Source: Streptomyces showdoensis
Lineage (GTDB): Bacteria > Actinomycetota > Actinomycetes > Streptomycetales > Streptomycetaceae
Assembly (NCBI RefSeq): GCF_039535475.1
Contig: NZ_BAAAXG010000026.1
Location: forward strand, 992,001-1,056,000
Reading direction: 5' to 3'
DNA: 64,000 nucleotides
Shown piece by piece: positions 40,219-48,391 of this stretch. Every line of letters begins with the position of its first letter. Position 1 is the first letter of the stretch. The notes beneath the pieces were generated by a model. It was not told the DNA's origin. It did no database searches and worked only from the letters and a program-made list of their open reading frames with translations. Position numbers and translations under genes: made by a program.

Positions 40219-40635
40219 TCAGATGCGGACCGTCGCCCACACCGTCTTGCCGACGCTCCGGCCCTTCACGCCCCACGCCGTGGCGAGCGCGCCGACCAGC
40301 AGCAGCCCGTAGCCGTGCTCGTCGGGGTACGGGTCGGGCGCCGGCTCGCGCTCGGCGCGGGCGTCCGAGACCTCGATCCGGACGTGGTCGCCCGCGAGCA
40401 CCAGCCGTAACTCGAAGTCCCGCCCCCGCACCCGCCCGTGCGTCACCGCGTTGCTCGCCAGCTCGGCCACCACCAGCTCCGCCGCGTCCGTCGCCGTCAC
40501 CCCCCAGTCGCGCAACTGCTGCACCGCGAGCAGCCGCGCCAGACGCGCGCCCCGGTGCGTGGCGGAGAAGCGTTGCGCGAACTCGCCACCCGACTCACCG
40601 GTTGGGGTGGCGGAGGAGGTCATTTCCGTCGTCAT
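40219..40635 (-). CDS. HATPase-domain regulatory protein (RsbW/anti-sigma-like)
   Basis: A 138-residue stand-alone GHKL ATPase domain, as in the anti-sigma kinases SpoIIAB/RsbW. The N box is AAELVVAELASNAVTHGR near residue 55 and the glycine box DEHGYGLLLV near residue 110. Streptomyces genomes hold many such copies next to XRE and DUF397 genes. Here it is divergent from exactly that pair, with 91 bases between starts. A regulatory kinase or binding role is likely; partners are unproven. Confidence 0.85.
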   Translation of the reverse strand: MTTEMTSSATPTGESGGEFAQRFSATHRGARLARLLAVQQLRDWGVTATDAAELVVAELASNAVTHGRVRGRDFELRLVLAGDHVRIEVSDARAEREPAPDPYPDEHGYGLLLVGALATAWGVKGRSVGKTVWATVRI

Positions 40636-40695
40636 GACCCCGAGCCTGGACGCCCGCCCCTACCCTGACCAGGGGCGACACCACGACGCTGAGTA

Positions 40696-40725
40696 GCGGT
40701 ACGAGCACGCCAAGAGGGCGGTACG
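40696..40725 (+). promoter_or_regulatory. direct repeats before XRE gene
   Basis: GCGGTACG occurs twice, starts 22 bases apart, the second copy ending one base before the ATG. Two helical turns of spacing suit a dimeric XRE regulator acting on its own promoter. Confidence 0.35.
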
Positions 40726-40726
40726 G

Positions 40727-41590
40727 ATGTCGGTGAACGAGGAGGAGCGGCCGGAAAGGCCCTCCGAAGTCGACGGTACGGCGCACCTGTTCAGGGCGCT
40801 GGGCAAAATCATCAAGGTGCTGCGCCGCAACGCGGGCCTGAGCCAGGCGGAGCTCGCGGAGGCGACGCACTGTAGCGAGGACCTGGTGTCGTCGGTGGAG
40901 CGGGGGGTGCGGACGCCGCAGCCGGACTTCCTGGTGCGGGCGGATCCGGTGCTGGGGGCGGACGGGGTGCTGATCGCGGCCGTGGACGACGTGCGGGAGG
41001 CGTTGGCGCGGGCGAGGGTGCGGCACCCGGACTGGTTCCAGGACTTCGCCAAGGCGGAGGCGGAGGCAGTGGCTCTGCACTACTACGAGGTGCAGGCAGT
41101 CCCGGGCGTCCTGCAGACACCGTCGTACTCGCGCTTCCTGTTCGAGAACCGGCGCCCCATGCTGGACGAGGAGACAATCGAGAAGCGCGTCGCCGACCGG
41201 ATTTCCCGCCAAGCGATCCTGGACAAGTGGCCCACCCCGACGATCAGCTTCGTCCTGGAGGCCGCCGTCCTGCTTCGCCCGTTCGGCGGGCCGGACGTCC
41301 ACCGCGAACAGCTCCGCCGCATCCTGGACGTGGCTCGACGACGGACCGTCGAGCTGCAGATCATGCCCTTAGATGGCCAGGAACACCCTTACCTGGACGG
41401 AGCGTTCACCCTTCTTACTCCCAGAGGTCGGCGAGAGGTCGCGTACACCGAGATCTACGGTCACGCCCGGCTGATCACCGACCCCGAACTCGTGCGCCAG
41501 TACGCGGAGCGCTATGGGATCATCCGGGCGCGGGCTCTCCCTCCTCGGGAGTCCATCGACTGGATCGAAAAACTGCTGGGAGAACTATGA
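40727..41590 (+). CDS. XRE-family regulator with DUF5753 domain
   Basis: Predicted DNA-binding regulator of 287 residues. A helix-turn-helix (LRRNAGLSQAELAEATHCSEDLVSSVERG, about 24-52) is followed by the DUF5753 ligand-type domain (ALHYYEVQAVPGVLQTPSYSR, then LQIMPLDGQEHP). This is the WhiJ-like architecture common in Streptomyces, where such regulators work with DUF397 proteins in development or antibiotic control. The next gene, overlapping by an ATGA, is a DUF397 protein; the divergent neighbour is an HATPase. Confidence 0.9.
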   Translation: MSVNEEERPERPSEVDGTAHLFRALGKIIKVLRRNAGLSQAELAEATHCSEDLVSSVERGVRTPQPDFLVRADPVLGADGVLIAAVDDVREALARARVRHPDWFQDFAKAEAEAVALHYYEVQAVPGVLQTPSYSRFLFENRRPMLDEETIEKRVADRISRQAILDKWPTPTISFVLEAAVLLRPFGGPDVHREQLRRILDVARRRTVELQIMPLDGQEHPYLDGAFTLLTPRGRREVAYTEIYGHARLITDPELVRQYAERYGIIRARALPPRESIDWIEKLLGEL

Positions 41591-41832
41591 ACACCAAGGG
41601 TCTGGCCTGGTTCAAGAGCAGCTACAGCAGCTCCGAGGGCGGGAACTGCGTCGAGGTCGCCTACGACTGGCGCAAGTCCAGTTACAGCGGCGGCGAGGGC
41701 GGCAACTGCGTCGAGGTCGCCGCCCACCCCACCGCCGTCCACATCCGCGACTCCAAGGACCCCCACGGCCCTCAGCTCGCCGTGACCCCCGCGTCCTGGG
41801 CCGCGTTCGTGGTCGTAGCATCGGGCGCGTGA
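41587..41832 (+). CDS. DUF397 protein with tandem duplicated core
   Basis: Eighty-one residues. The DUF397 signature KSSYS-x4-GGNCVEVA occurs twice in a row (about residues 10-26 and 29-46), followed by the usual VHIRDSKDP and a closing WAAFV. Most DUF397 proteins have one copy, so this looks like an internal duplication. It is translationally coupled to the XRE regulator upstream and to a HAD phosphatase downstream (GTGA). Members of the family act as small partners of WhiJ-type regulators. Confidence 0.9.
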   Translation: MNTKGLAWFKSSYSSSEGGNCVEVAYDWRKSSYSGGEGGNCVEVAAHPTAVHIRDSKDPHGPQLAVTPASWAAFVVVASGA

Positions 41833-42461
41833 CCAGCAAGGACTCCATCCTCTTCGACGTGGACGGCACCCTCATGGACGCCGTCGCCAACCAGCGGCGC
41901 GTCTGGCACGAGTGGGCCGGTCGGTATGGGCTCGACGGGGACGAGGTGTACGCGGTGGCGCTGCGGACGCGGCCCGTCGAGACCTTCGCCGCCGTCGTGC
42001 CCGGGGCGGATCCGGCCGAGTGCCTGGCGCTGCTGCACGCACTGGAGGACGAGGACGTGCGGACGGGCACGTACGCGGCCTTCGACGGCGCCGCCGAGCT
42101 CCTCGCCGCGCTGCCGACCGGGCGCTGGGCGCTCGTCACGTCGAACTACGAGCACCGGGTGCGGGGCCGGTTCGAGCGGACCGGGCTTCCGCTGCCGGAG
42201 CTGATCGTGGACGCGGCTTCGGTGAGCGAGGGGAAGCCGTCGCCCGTGCCGTACCTGCGGGCCGCCGAGATCCTGGGCGCGGACCCGGCCGAGTGCCTGG
42301 TGATCGAGGACGCGCCGTCGGGTGTGCGGTCGGGGCGGGCGGCCGGGATGACGGTCTGGACCGTCAACACCCCGACGCCCGCCGAGGGTTCGCAGCGCCA
42401 CTTCGGGACGCTCGCGGAGGCCGCGCCGGAGATCCTGGCGCGGGCCGGCGTCAGACCCTGA
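41829..42461 (+). CDS. HAD-family hydrolase
   Basis: Haloacid-dehalogenase-type phosphatase, 210 residues, probably acting on a phosphorylated sugar or small metabolite. Motif I is DVDGTL (nucleophile Asp10, acid Asp12), motif II LVTSNYEHR, motif III the lysine in SEGKPSP, and motif IV IEDAPSG. The helical cap lies between motifs I and II. The GTG overlaps the DUF397 stop; whether this reflects function or compaction is unclear. Its end overlaps the convergent MerR gene by 11 bases. Confidence 0.9.
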   Translation: MTSKDSILFDVDGTLMDAVANQRRVWHEWAGRYGLDGDEVYAVALRTRPVETFAAVVPGADPAECLALLHALEDEDVRTGTYAAFDGAAELLAALPTGRWALVTSNYEHRVRGRFERTGLPLPELIVDAASVSEGKPSPVPYLRAAEILGADPAECLVIEDAPSGVRSGRAAGMTVWTVNTPTPAEGSQRHFGTLAEAAPEILARAGVRP

Positions 42462-42813
42462 CGGTCGCCGCGTCGATGACCTCGTCCAGGACGTCACGGG
42501 ACCGGACGAGGTCGAGGATCATGCGGTCGATGCGGTCGCGCTCGACGATGAGCTCGTCGACGAGTTCGCCGGTGGTGTGCTCGGTCGGGCCGCCGTCGGC
42601 GTCGCGCATGCAGGGGAGGAGGACGGCGATCTTCTTGCTGCTGAGGCCGGCCGCGTACAGGGCCTGGACGCGGATGACGCGGTCCACCGCCCACTCGCCG
42701 TAGGCGCGGTGGCCGCCGGGGGTGCGCTCGGAGCGGAGCAGGCCCTGCTGCTCGTAGTAGCGCAGGGAGCGCTCGCTCACGCCGGCCCGCCGTGCGAGTT
42801 CACCGATCCTCAT
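42451..42813 (-). CDS. MerR-family regulator
   Basis: A 120-residue one-domain MerR protein: winged helix ELARRAGVSERSLRYYEQQGLL, wing GGHRAYGEWAVDRV, and a C-terminal dimerisation helix. One cysteine (LLPCMRDAD) lies beyond the DNA-binding part. It is divergent from an old-yellow-enzyme gene whose promoter has the long spacer and dyad expected of a MerR target, so it very likely activates that gene in response to an electrophile or similar stress. Confidence 0.9.
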   Translation of the reverse strand: MRIGELARRAGVSERSLRYYEQQGLLRSERTPGGHRAYGEWAVDRVIRVQALYAAGLSSKKIAVLLPCMRDADGGPTEHTTGELVDELIVERDRIDRMILDLVRSRDVLDEVIDAATVRV

Positions 42814-42841
42814 GTGCCGCCCCCGTACGCCTCGTTCACGC

Positions 42842-42873
42842 TTGAATCTGACATTGATGTCAGGATCTACGGT
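42842..42873 (+). promoter_or_regulatory. MerR-type promoter of the old-yellow-enzyme gene
   Basis: TTGAAT (-35), a 20-base spacer and TACGGT (-10). Within the spacer is a perfect dyad CTGACAT-TG-ATGTCAG (42848-42863). Overlong spacers with a central dyad are the mark of MerR targets. The expected transcription start coincides with the ATG of the gene, implying a leaderless mRNA. Confidence 0.65.
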
Positions 42874-42879
42874 ACCGGC

Positions 42880-43983
42880 ATGACGCAGAACACGAGCGGA
42901 TCCCGCCTCTTCGAAGCCACCCGCCTCGGCCCCCTCCCCCTCGCCAACCGGCTGGTCATGGCGCCGTTGACGCGGAACCGCGCGGCGGCCGACGGGGTAC
43001 CGACGCCGCTGATGGCCACGTACTACGCGCAGCGCGCGACGGCCGGTCTGATCATCGCGGAGGCGACGACGCCGAACGCCGTCGGCCGGACGTACGCGAA
43101 CATCCCCGCCCTCTACACGGACGCCCATGTGGCGGGGTGGCGGCGGGTGACGGACGCGGTACGGGACGCGGGCGGGCGGATGTTCGTACAGCTCCAGCAC
43201 GGCGGGCGGGTCGGCCACCCCGACACGAGCGGGGCCGTGCCCGTCGCGCCCTCGGAGGTGGCGCTGCCGGAGCACATCCACACCGCCGAGGGGCCGCGGG
43301 AGGCAGTCGCGCCGCGCGAGCTGACCGTCGACGAGATCCGGGCGACCGTGGCCGACTTCGCCGCCGCCGCGCGTCGGGCGGTCGACGCGGGCTTCGAGGG
43401 GGTGGAGGTGCACGCGGCCAACGGGTACCTGATCCACCAGTTCCTGGCGAAGAACACGAACCTGCGGACGGACGGGTACGGCGGCACGGTCGAGAACCGC
43501 GTCCGCTTCGCGGTGGAGGTCGTGACGGCGGTCGCGGAGGCGATCGGGCCGGAGCGGGTCGGGGTGCGCGTCTCCCCCGGGGTCGGCGTGAACGGCATCG
43601 AGGAGGGCGACACCGAGGCGATCTACCCGGCCCTCGTCGCCGCCCTGGCCGACCGGGGGCTCGCGTACCTGCACGTCGTCTTCGCCGACCCGGAGCAGCC
43701 GCTGTTCCAGGAGATCCGGAAGGCCTGGCCGGGCGCGCTGATCGCCAACCCGGTCCTCGGCTGGGGCGGCCCGCTGCCCGCCGACGGCGGTCGCGCGGCG
43801 GCCGAACGCCTCCTGGCCGCCGGCGCCGACCTGATCTCCCTCGGCCGCTCCTTCCTCGCCAACCCGGACCTGGTGACCCGCCTGCGCACGGGCGCCCCGA
43901 TCAACGCGGTACGGGACGGTGGCCTGATGTACACGGGCGGGGCGGCGGGCTACACCGACTACCCGACACTGGACGCGGCCTAG
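42880..43983 (+). CDS. old yellow enzyme family ene-reductase
   Basis: FMN-dependent reductase of activated C=C bonds, 367 residues. The fold is complete: LVMAPLTRNR near residue 30, QLQHGGRVGH, the substrate-anchoring His178 and Asn181 with Tyr183 in HAANGYLIHQF, then RTDGYGGTVENR and a C-terminal phosphate site SLGRSFLANPDL. These enzymes detoxify electrophiles such as enones or nitrate esters. There is no Shine-Dalgarno before the ATG, consistent with leaderless expression from the MerR-type promoter. Confidence 0.95.
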   Translation: MTQNTSGSRLFEATRLGPLPLANRLVMAPLTRNRAAADGVPTPLMATYYAQRATAGLIIAEATTPNAVGRTYANIPALYTDAHVAGWRRVTDAVRDAGGRMFVQLQHGGRVGHPDTSGAVPVAPSEVALPEHIHTAEGPREAVAPRELTVDEIRATVADFAAAARRAVDAGFEGVEVHAANGYLIHQFLAKNTNLRTDGYGGTVENRVRFAVEVVTAVAEAIGPERVGVRVSPGVGVNGIEEGDTEAIYPALVAALADRGLAYLHVVFADPEQPLFQEIRKAWPGALIANPVLGWGGPLPADGGRAAAERLLAAGADLISLGRSFLANPDLVTRLRTGAPINAVRDGGLMYTGGAAGYTDYPTLDAA

Positions 43984-44048
43984 AAGAGGACGCCGGGGGT
44001 CCGTGCCCGCCCGGGCTCCCGTCCGCACGGGTCGAAGCGAGTGGTCAG

Positions 44049-45137
44049 GTGCTGTACGCCGTCTTCAAAGGGCACGGGATGTTCATCGCCCTGGCGACCC
44101 TGCTGTCGGCAACGGTCGGCTTCGTCGTCTACAAGCAGTCCCCGCGTGAAGCCGGGCACCGTGCCCTCAAGGGCTTGTTCGGGGCGTCCGTGGCCGCCGT
44201 GACCAGTCTGACGCTCTGGTCGACCGGCTCGCCTGTCCATCAGCCGCGGATGTGCGTCGTCAACCGCGACCTCATCGAGCCCTTCACCACCGACCAGAGC
44301 CTCCTCAACGCCGGGCTGTTCCTCCCGGTCGGGCTGCTGGGCGTGCTCGCGACCCGGAAGGTCCTCGGCACCCTCGCGTTCGGCATCCTGCTCACCTTCT
44401 CGATCGAGACCCTGCAGGGCTCGCTCACCTTCCTGGGGCGGGGCTGCGATTCGAGCGACCTGCTGATGAACTCCCTGGGCGTGGTCGTCGGCGCATGCGT
44501 CGGCTGGGGCATCACTGCCCTGGAAAGGCCGCGTGCCGGGTTCCTCCACGTCTGGCGCACTCGGAACACCTGGGCGGCCGTCTCCCTGGTCGCCGGGCTC
44601 GCCCTGGTCTGGGGCCTCGCCATCGAGCCGCAGGTCGTGGACCGGACTCTCGGGATCGGGCGGGCGGACGCCGCGCAGGAAGCGGCGATCCGTGCGGCCG
44701 TGGACGAGTCCTTCGACGGGTACTACGAGGTCAGCCGCGTCGACTTCGCGGCCGGACCGGACGGCACCGGCACGGTCATGGCCCAGTTCGTCGGGGGCGG
44801 CTCCGCCGAGCTCCGCTGGCCCGGCCGGGATACGTTCCAGGCCTATCTCGACATGTCGAGCACGGGCGAGCCGAGCGGCTACCCGCTCCCCGGCGTCAAC
44901 GTCTCCCCCTCCGGCGGGCAGCAGGCGCAGGAGGTCGCCAGGACGTACGCCGCTCGCCACGCCGCATGGGGACTGCGCGGTGCTCGGCCGAGGACCACGA
45001 AGGTCGACGAGAAGGCGGAACTCGGCTGGACGACCAGCCGGCGCCGCCACGACGCGAACGGCGTTCTCCTGCCCATGAGGCTCGACGTCCAGGTCGACCG
45101 GGCCGGACGCGTGACGGGGGTCGTCTTCGTGCCGTGA
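44049..45137 (+). CDS. VanZ-like membrane protein with C-terminal extracellular region
   Basis: A 362-residue membrane protein. The N-terminal half has about five hydrophobic segments and the VanZ-type pattern NAGLFLPVGLLGVLA followed by SIETLQGSLTFLGRGCDSSDLLMNSLGVVVG. After a last helix near residue 180 comes a roughly 170-residue soluble domain (VDESFDGYYEVSRVDF and TRRRHDANGVLLP), not recognised. VanZ is linked to teicoplanin resistance, but most homologues have unknown function. The start is GTG; an ATG ten codons later is possible. Confidence 0.75.
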   Translation: MLYAVFKGHGMFIALATLLSATVGFVVYKQSPREAGHRALKGLFGASVAAVTSLTLWSTGSPVHQPRMCVVNRDLIEPFTTDQSLLNAGLFLPVGLLGVLATRKVLGTLAFGILLTFSIETLQGSLTFLGRGCDSSDLLMNSLGVVVGACVGWGITALERPRAGFLHVWRTRNTWAAVSLVAGLALVWGLAIEPQVVDRTLGIGRADAAQEAAIRAAVDESFDGYYEVSRVDFAAGPDGTGTVMAQFVGGGSAELRWPGRDTFQAYLDMSSTGEPSGYPLPGVNVSPSGGQQAQEVARTYAARHAAWGLRGARPRTTKVDEKAELGWTTSRRRHDANGVLLPMRLDVQVDRAGRVTGVVFVP

Positions 45138-45166
45138 ACGCGGTGCCGGTCGGTCGCAGGTCCGGC

Positions 45167-46396
45167 TCAGGCCGCCCGCCCGATGTGGGACAGGACCGCC
45201 CCCGCGCCGTCCTCCGTCGCGATGCCCTGGGCGAGTTGTGTCGCGCGGGTGCGGTACGTCGGGTCGGTGAGGCAGGTCGTGATCGCGTCGGCCAGGTTCT
45301 CGGCGGTGAGTTCCGCGTACGGGAGGGGGCGGGGGGCGACACCGCGGGCGTGGAGCAGGTCCGCCCAGAAGGGCTGGTCGGCCATGACGGGGACCGGGAC
45401 GGCGGGGACGCCGGCGCGCAGGGCGGCGCCGGTGGTGCCCGCGCCCGCGTGGTGCACGACGGCGGCGGTGCGCGGGAACAGCCAGTCGTGCGGGACGTCG
45501 CCGATGGGCAGGACGTCGGGGCCGAGGGCGTGCAGCCCGGCCCAGCCCGCCTGGACGACCGCGCGGACGCCCGCGCGGCGGACCGCCGCGGTGACCAGGT
45601 CGCCGAGCCGTTCCCCCTCGCCCGGCGCCATGCTGCCGAAGCCGAGGAAGACCGGGGGCGGGCCCGCCTGGAGGAAGTCGGCCAGCTCGGCCGGGGGCCG
45701 CCAGCCGTCGGGGCGGGCGGGCCACCAGTAGCCCGACACCCCGACACCGGTGGGCCAGTCGTCGGGGCGGGGCAGTACGAGGGGGCTGTAGCCGTGGAAG
45801 ACGGGCGGCCGGAGGCCCCCGGTGTCCGCCCAGGCCCCGGTCCCCGCCCCGGTCGCGGTTCCGGGCCCCGTCGGCAGGCCGAGGCGGGTGCGGAGCCGGG
45901 TCACCGCCCCCGCGAACGCCCCCTCCGCGCGCCGCACCACGTCCTGCCCGGCCGCGAGGTTGCCCCGGGAGAGGTCGCGGGCGTTGGGCAGCGGGAAGCG
46001 GGCGGTGGCGAAGGACGGGGTGAGGTAGGTGCCGAGGACCGGGACGCCGTGCGCCTCGCCGGCCGCGCGGGCGAGCGGCGCCGGGCCGAAGGGGGTGAGC
46101 AGCAGGTCGGCCCCGCCCGACACGGCGTCCGCCACCCCGTCGGCGATCCCGTCCGCGTACGCCCTGGTCAGCGCCTGGACCTCGGCCCGCGAGGCGGCCT
46201 GCGACCAGTCGCGGATGAGCTGCTGCGCGTCGCCGGGGACGGGACGGAAGTCGAGCCCGCAGCCGCCGATGAGCGGGGCGAAGGACCCGTGCGCGGCGAC
46301 GGCGACCTGGTGGCCGGCGTCCCGGAGGCGTCGGCCGAGGCCGGTGAAGGGGGCGACGTCGCCCCGGGAACCGGCGGTGATGATGACGATGCGCAT
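45167..46396 (-). CDS. GT1-family glycosyltransferase
   Basis: UGT/macrolide- or sterol-glucosyltransferase type enzyme, 409 residues, GT-B fold. The N-terminal IVIITAGSRGDVAPFTGLGRRL is the usual acceptor-domain start. The donor-site signature is VVHHAGAGTTGAALRAGVPAVPVPVMADQPFWA near residue 330, ending with the D-Q pair that binds the sugar nucleotide. It may glycosylate an endogenous or foreign small molecule, including antibiotics. It follows a TipA-type MerR gene on the same strand with 52 bases between, so it could be part of a drug-response unit. Confidence 0.9.
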   Translation of the reverse strand: MRIVIITAGSRGDVAPFTGLGRRLRDAGHQVAVAAHGSFAPLIGGCGLDFRPVPGDAQQLIRDWSQAASRAEVQALTRAYADGIADGVADAVSGGADLLLTPFGPAPLARAAGEAHGVPVLGTYLTPSFATARFPLPNARDLSRGNLAAGQDVVRRAEGAFAGAVTRLRTRLGLPTGPGTATGAGTGAWADTGGLRPPVFHGYSPLVLPRPDDWPTGVGVSGYWWPARPDGWRPPAELADFLQAGPPPVFLGFGSMAPGEGERLGDLVTAAVRRAGVRAVVQAGWAGLHALGPDVLPIGDVPHDWLFPRTAAVVHHAGAGTTGAALRAGVPAVPVPVMADQPFWADLLHARGVAPRPLPYAELTAENLADAITTCLTDPTYRTRATQLAQGIATEDGAGAVLSHIGRAA

Positions 46397-46448
46397 GGCG
46401 GCGATTCTGCCCGGGGCGCCCCGGGGCCGTGCCGCCCCCGTCGCCGGC

Positions 46449-47204
46449 TCAGCTCAGCCGGGTGTCCGCGTAGACAGCCATCGCATCGCGCTGATACTCG
46501 GCAAGACCGGCCGCGATCCGCTCGTAGTTCCGGCGAAAGCGCGGGTCCTCCACGTACATCAGGGCCAGGCCCTTGTACGCCTCCGCGTTCGGCGTCCAGA
46601 ACCGGCTCACGTTGCGGTAGTGGGCGTCGATCTCGGCCTGGACGGCCGGGTCGTCGACGGGCGTGCCGGCGGTCATGAACTCCGCGAGGCGGATCATCTG
46701 GGCCGTGACCTCGCGCTGCCAGTGCTCCATGTCCGCGGGGGTCATGCCCGCCGTCGCCTGCCGGGACTGCTCGTAGGCCGCGGGCCAGCGCTCCTGTACC
46801 TCGGCCTCCATCTCGGGGTCCGGCTCGAAGCCCTCGAAGAGGTTCTCGGGTCGGTTGATCTGCGCCATGGGGGCGTCCTCCTCCAGTTCGGTGATGGTGC
46901 GGGCGACCGTCCGGGCGAGCGTCCCGAGGCGTTCGCGTTCCGCGAGCAGCCGCTCGTGGTGCTCGCGGAGGACGGCCACCCGGTCGACCTGGCTGTCCAG
47001 GACCGCGCGGATCTCCTTGAGGCCCAGGCCTAGCTCCCGCATGAGCAGGATCTGCTGCAGCCGCAGCAGGTCGTCCCGCTCGTACATGCGGTGCCCGTTG
47101 GAGCCGGTCCACGCGGGGGGCAGCAGGCCGATCTCGTCGTAGTGGCGCAGGGTCCGGGAGGTCACCCCGGACATCCGGGCCACGTCCGCGATCGACCAGG
47201 CCAT
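46449..47204 (-). CDS. MerR-family regulator with TipAS-like domain
   Basis: A 251-residue TipAL-type regulator. The winged helix is IADVARMSGVTSRTLRHYDEIGLL, followed by a long coiled-coil helix (LREHHERLLAERERLG) and a C-terminal TipAS-like antibiotic-recognition domain (YEQSRQATAGMTPADMEHWQ and FWTPNAEAYKGLALMY). TipA proteins bind thiopeptides and activate their own promoter. A fitting promoter with a 19-base spacer and dyad is directly upstream. As in tipA, an internal start could yield the short TipAS form (Met near residue 115 in DAPMAQINR). Confidence 0.9.
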   Translation of the reverse strand: MAWSIADVARMSGVTSRTLRHYDEIGLLPPAWTGSNGHRMYERDDLLRLQQILLMRELGLGLKEIRAVLDSQVDRVAVLREHHERLLAERERLGTLARTVARTITELEEDAPMAQINRPENLFEGFEPDPEMEAEVQERWPAAYEQSRQATAGMTPADMEHWQREVTAQMIRLAEFMTAGTPVDDPAVQAEIDAHYRNVSRFWTPNAEAYKGLALMYVEDPRFRRNYERIAAGLAEYQRDAMAVYADTRLS

Positions 47205-47254
47205 GGTGGTGTCCTTCCGTCGCCGGGGCCGGTGTCTCCGGCCCCCACACCACG

Positions 47255-47285
47255 ACCGTAGGAGTTGACGCTGCGGCAAGCGCAA
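47255..47285 (-). promoter_or_regulatory. MerR/TipA-type autoregulated promoter
   Basis: On the minus strand TTGCGC, exactly 19 bases, then TACGGT. The spacer contains TTGCCGCAGCGTCAA, a 15-base dyad pairing 6 of 7 positions around its centre. The -10 is identical to that of the MerR-type promoter of the old-yellow-enzyme gene. Transcription would start about 45 bases before the regulator ATG. Confidence 0.6.
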
Positions 47286-47300
47286 GCGCGGCGCCGGCGG

Positions 47301-48284
47301 CTACTCCTCCGGGTCGGAGTCCGGCTCGGCGTCCGTGCCCGAGAGGTCGGGGTCGTTGTCCGAGTATCCGAGGGCGCCCCGGCGGGTCTGCCGCAGCACG
47401 GCGTGCAGTTGGTTCGCGGTCGTCACCATCTCCCGGAAGAGGTTCGTCATGAGGGTGGACGTGTCGGTCACCCACCGGTCGAAGGCCTGCTGGTCGGCGG
47501 TGTTCGTCCGCTTCTTCCCGACGCTGCTGCCCTTCGTCCCGCCGACCAGGTCCTCGTTCCTGAGAACGTCGGCCGCGGCGCCGTCGTAGATGGTGTCCAT
47601 CAGCCGGTCCTGCAGGGCCCTGAGCTCGGCGGCGTCGCGCCATTCCCGCGTACCGCAGGTCCCCAGGGCGGCCATGACGTCCCTCTTGTACTGCCCGTAG
47701 TCCTGCGAGTTCTGGTCGCCGTCCTTGCCCTTGGGGCCGCCGTGCGAGGCGGAGCGGAACCGGGCGTGGTCACGGGACGTGCCGGCCTCGGTGGCGGACG
47801 TCCTCAGGTGGTTGATCGCGTCCTTGACCGTGCCGATCCCCGCCGACCTGGTGCGCTGGGTCTCCGAGAGCGACTTGCGGTTGCCCTGGATGAACCCCGC
47901 GCGCTCGCCGAGGGCCTTCATCATCGCGCCCGCGAACTCCTTCGCGAGGTCGTCCAGCGCGTTGAACACGTGCTCGCCCTGCGCGGACGCCGACTCTTCC
48001 TCCTCCCCCTTGCCGTTGTCCTTCTTCACCGCCTTCCCCTTCCGGTCGCCGCCCGAGGACCCCTCGCCGTTGTCCTTGTCCTTGCCGCCCGCGCGCTGCA
48101 CGACGACGGGCTCCTGGGCCTCCGCGTGGCCCGCCTGGCGGAGGAACTGGACGACGGCGGCGTTCCCCGCGCTGCGCTGGAGGGCCAGCAGGGGCTGGGG
48201 CGCGGCTCCGGTGCGGCGGGGCGGGGTGCGGTCGGGGGCGGCGGGGTGGGCCGCTCGGGAGTCCCGGGTGTCTCGGGCGGACAT
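47301..48284 (-). CDS. orphan protein with eCIS-cargo-like N-terminal signature
   Basis: A 327-residue hydrophilic protein with no signal peptide. Residues 31-49 (PLLALQRSAGNAAVVQFLR) plus VQR at 62-64 match the LQR-x-x-GN-x-A signature often seen at the start of extracellular contractile injection system cargo and DUF4157-linked proteins in Streptomyces. A Gly/Lys/Glu-rich unstructured linker follows (66-110). The C-terminal two thirds are helical and unrecognised (EWRDAAELRALQDRLMDTIYD, FREMVTTANQLHAVL). No injection-system structural gene is in the window. A delivered effector is a hypothesis, not shown. Confidence 0.6.
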   Translation of the reverse strand: MSARDTRDSRAAHPAAPDRTPPRRTGAAPQPLLALQRSAGNAAVVQFLRQAGHAEAQEPVVVQRAGGKDKDNGEGSSGGDRKGKAVKKDNGKGEEEESASAQGEHVFNALDDLAKEFAGAMMKALGERAGFIQGNRKSLSETQRTRSAGIGTVKDAINHLRTSATEAGTSRDHARFRSASHGGPKGKDGDQNSQDYGQYKRDVMAALGTCGTREWRDAAELRALQDRLMDTIYDGAAADVLRNEDLVGGTKGSSVGKKRTNTADQQAFDRWVTDTSTLMTNLFREMVTTANQLHAVLRQTRRGALGYSDNDPDLSGTDAEPDSDPEE

Positions 48285-48391
48285 GAGGTGTCTCGATTCT
48301 GCGGGGCGGGGCTGACGGGTGGCCCCTCCTGCTTACCGGCCGGGCCCCGGCCGGCGTCAGGTGCGCGGGGGCACACTTCGCTGCCCCGGCC

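Noticed and set aside
44049..45137. Glycopeptide (teicoplanin) resistance from the VanZ-like gene
   Set aside because: No vanHAX or sensor genes are near, and VanZ homologues are widespread with unknown roles.
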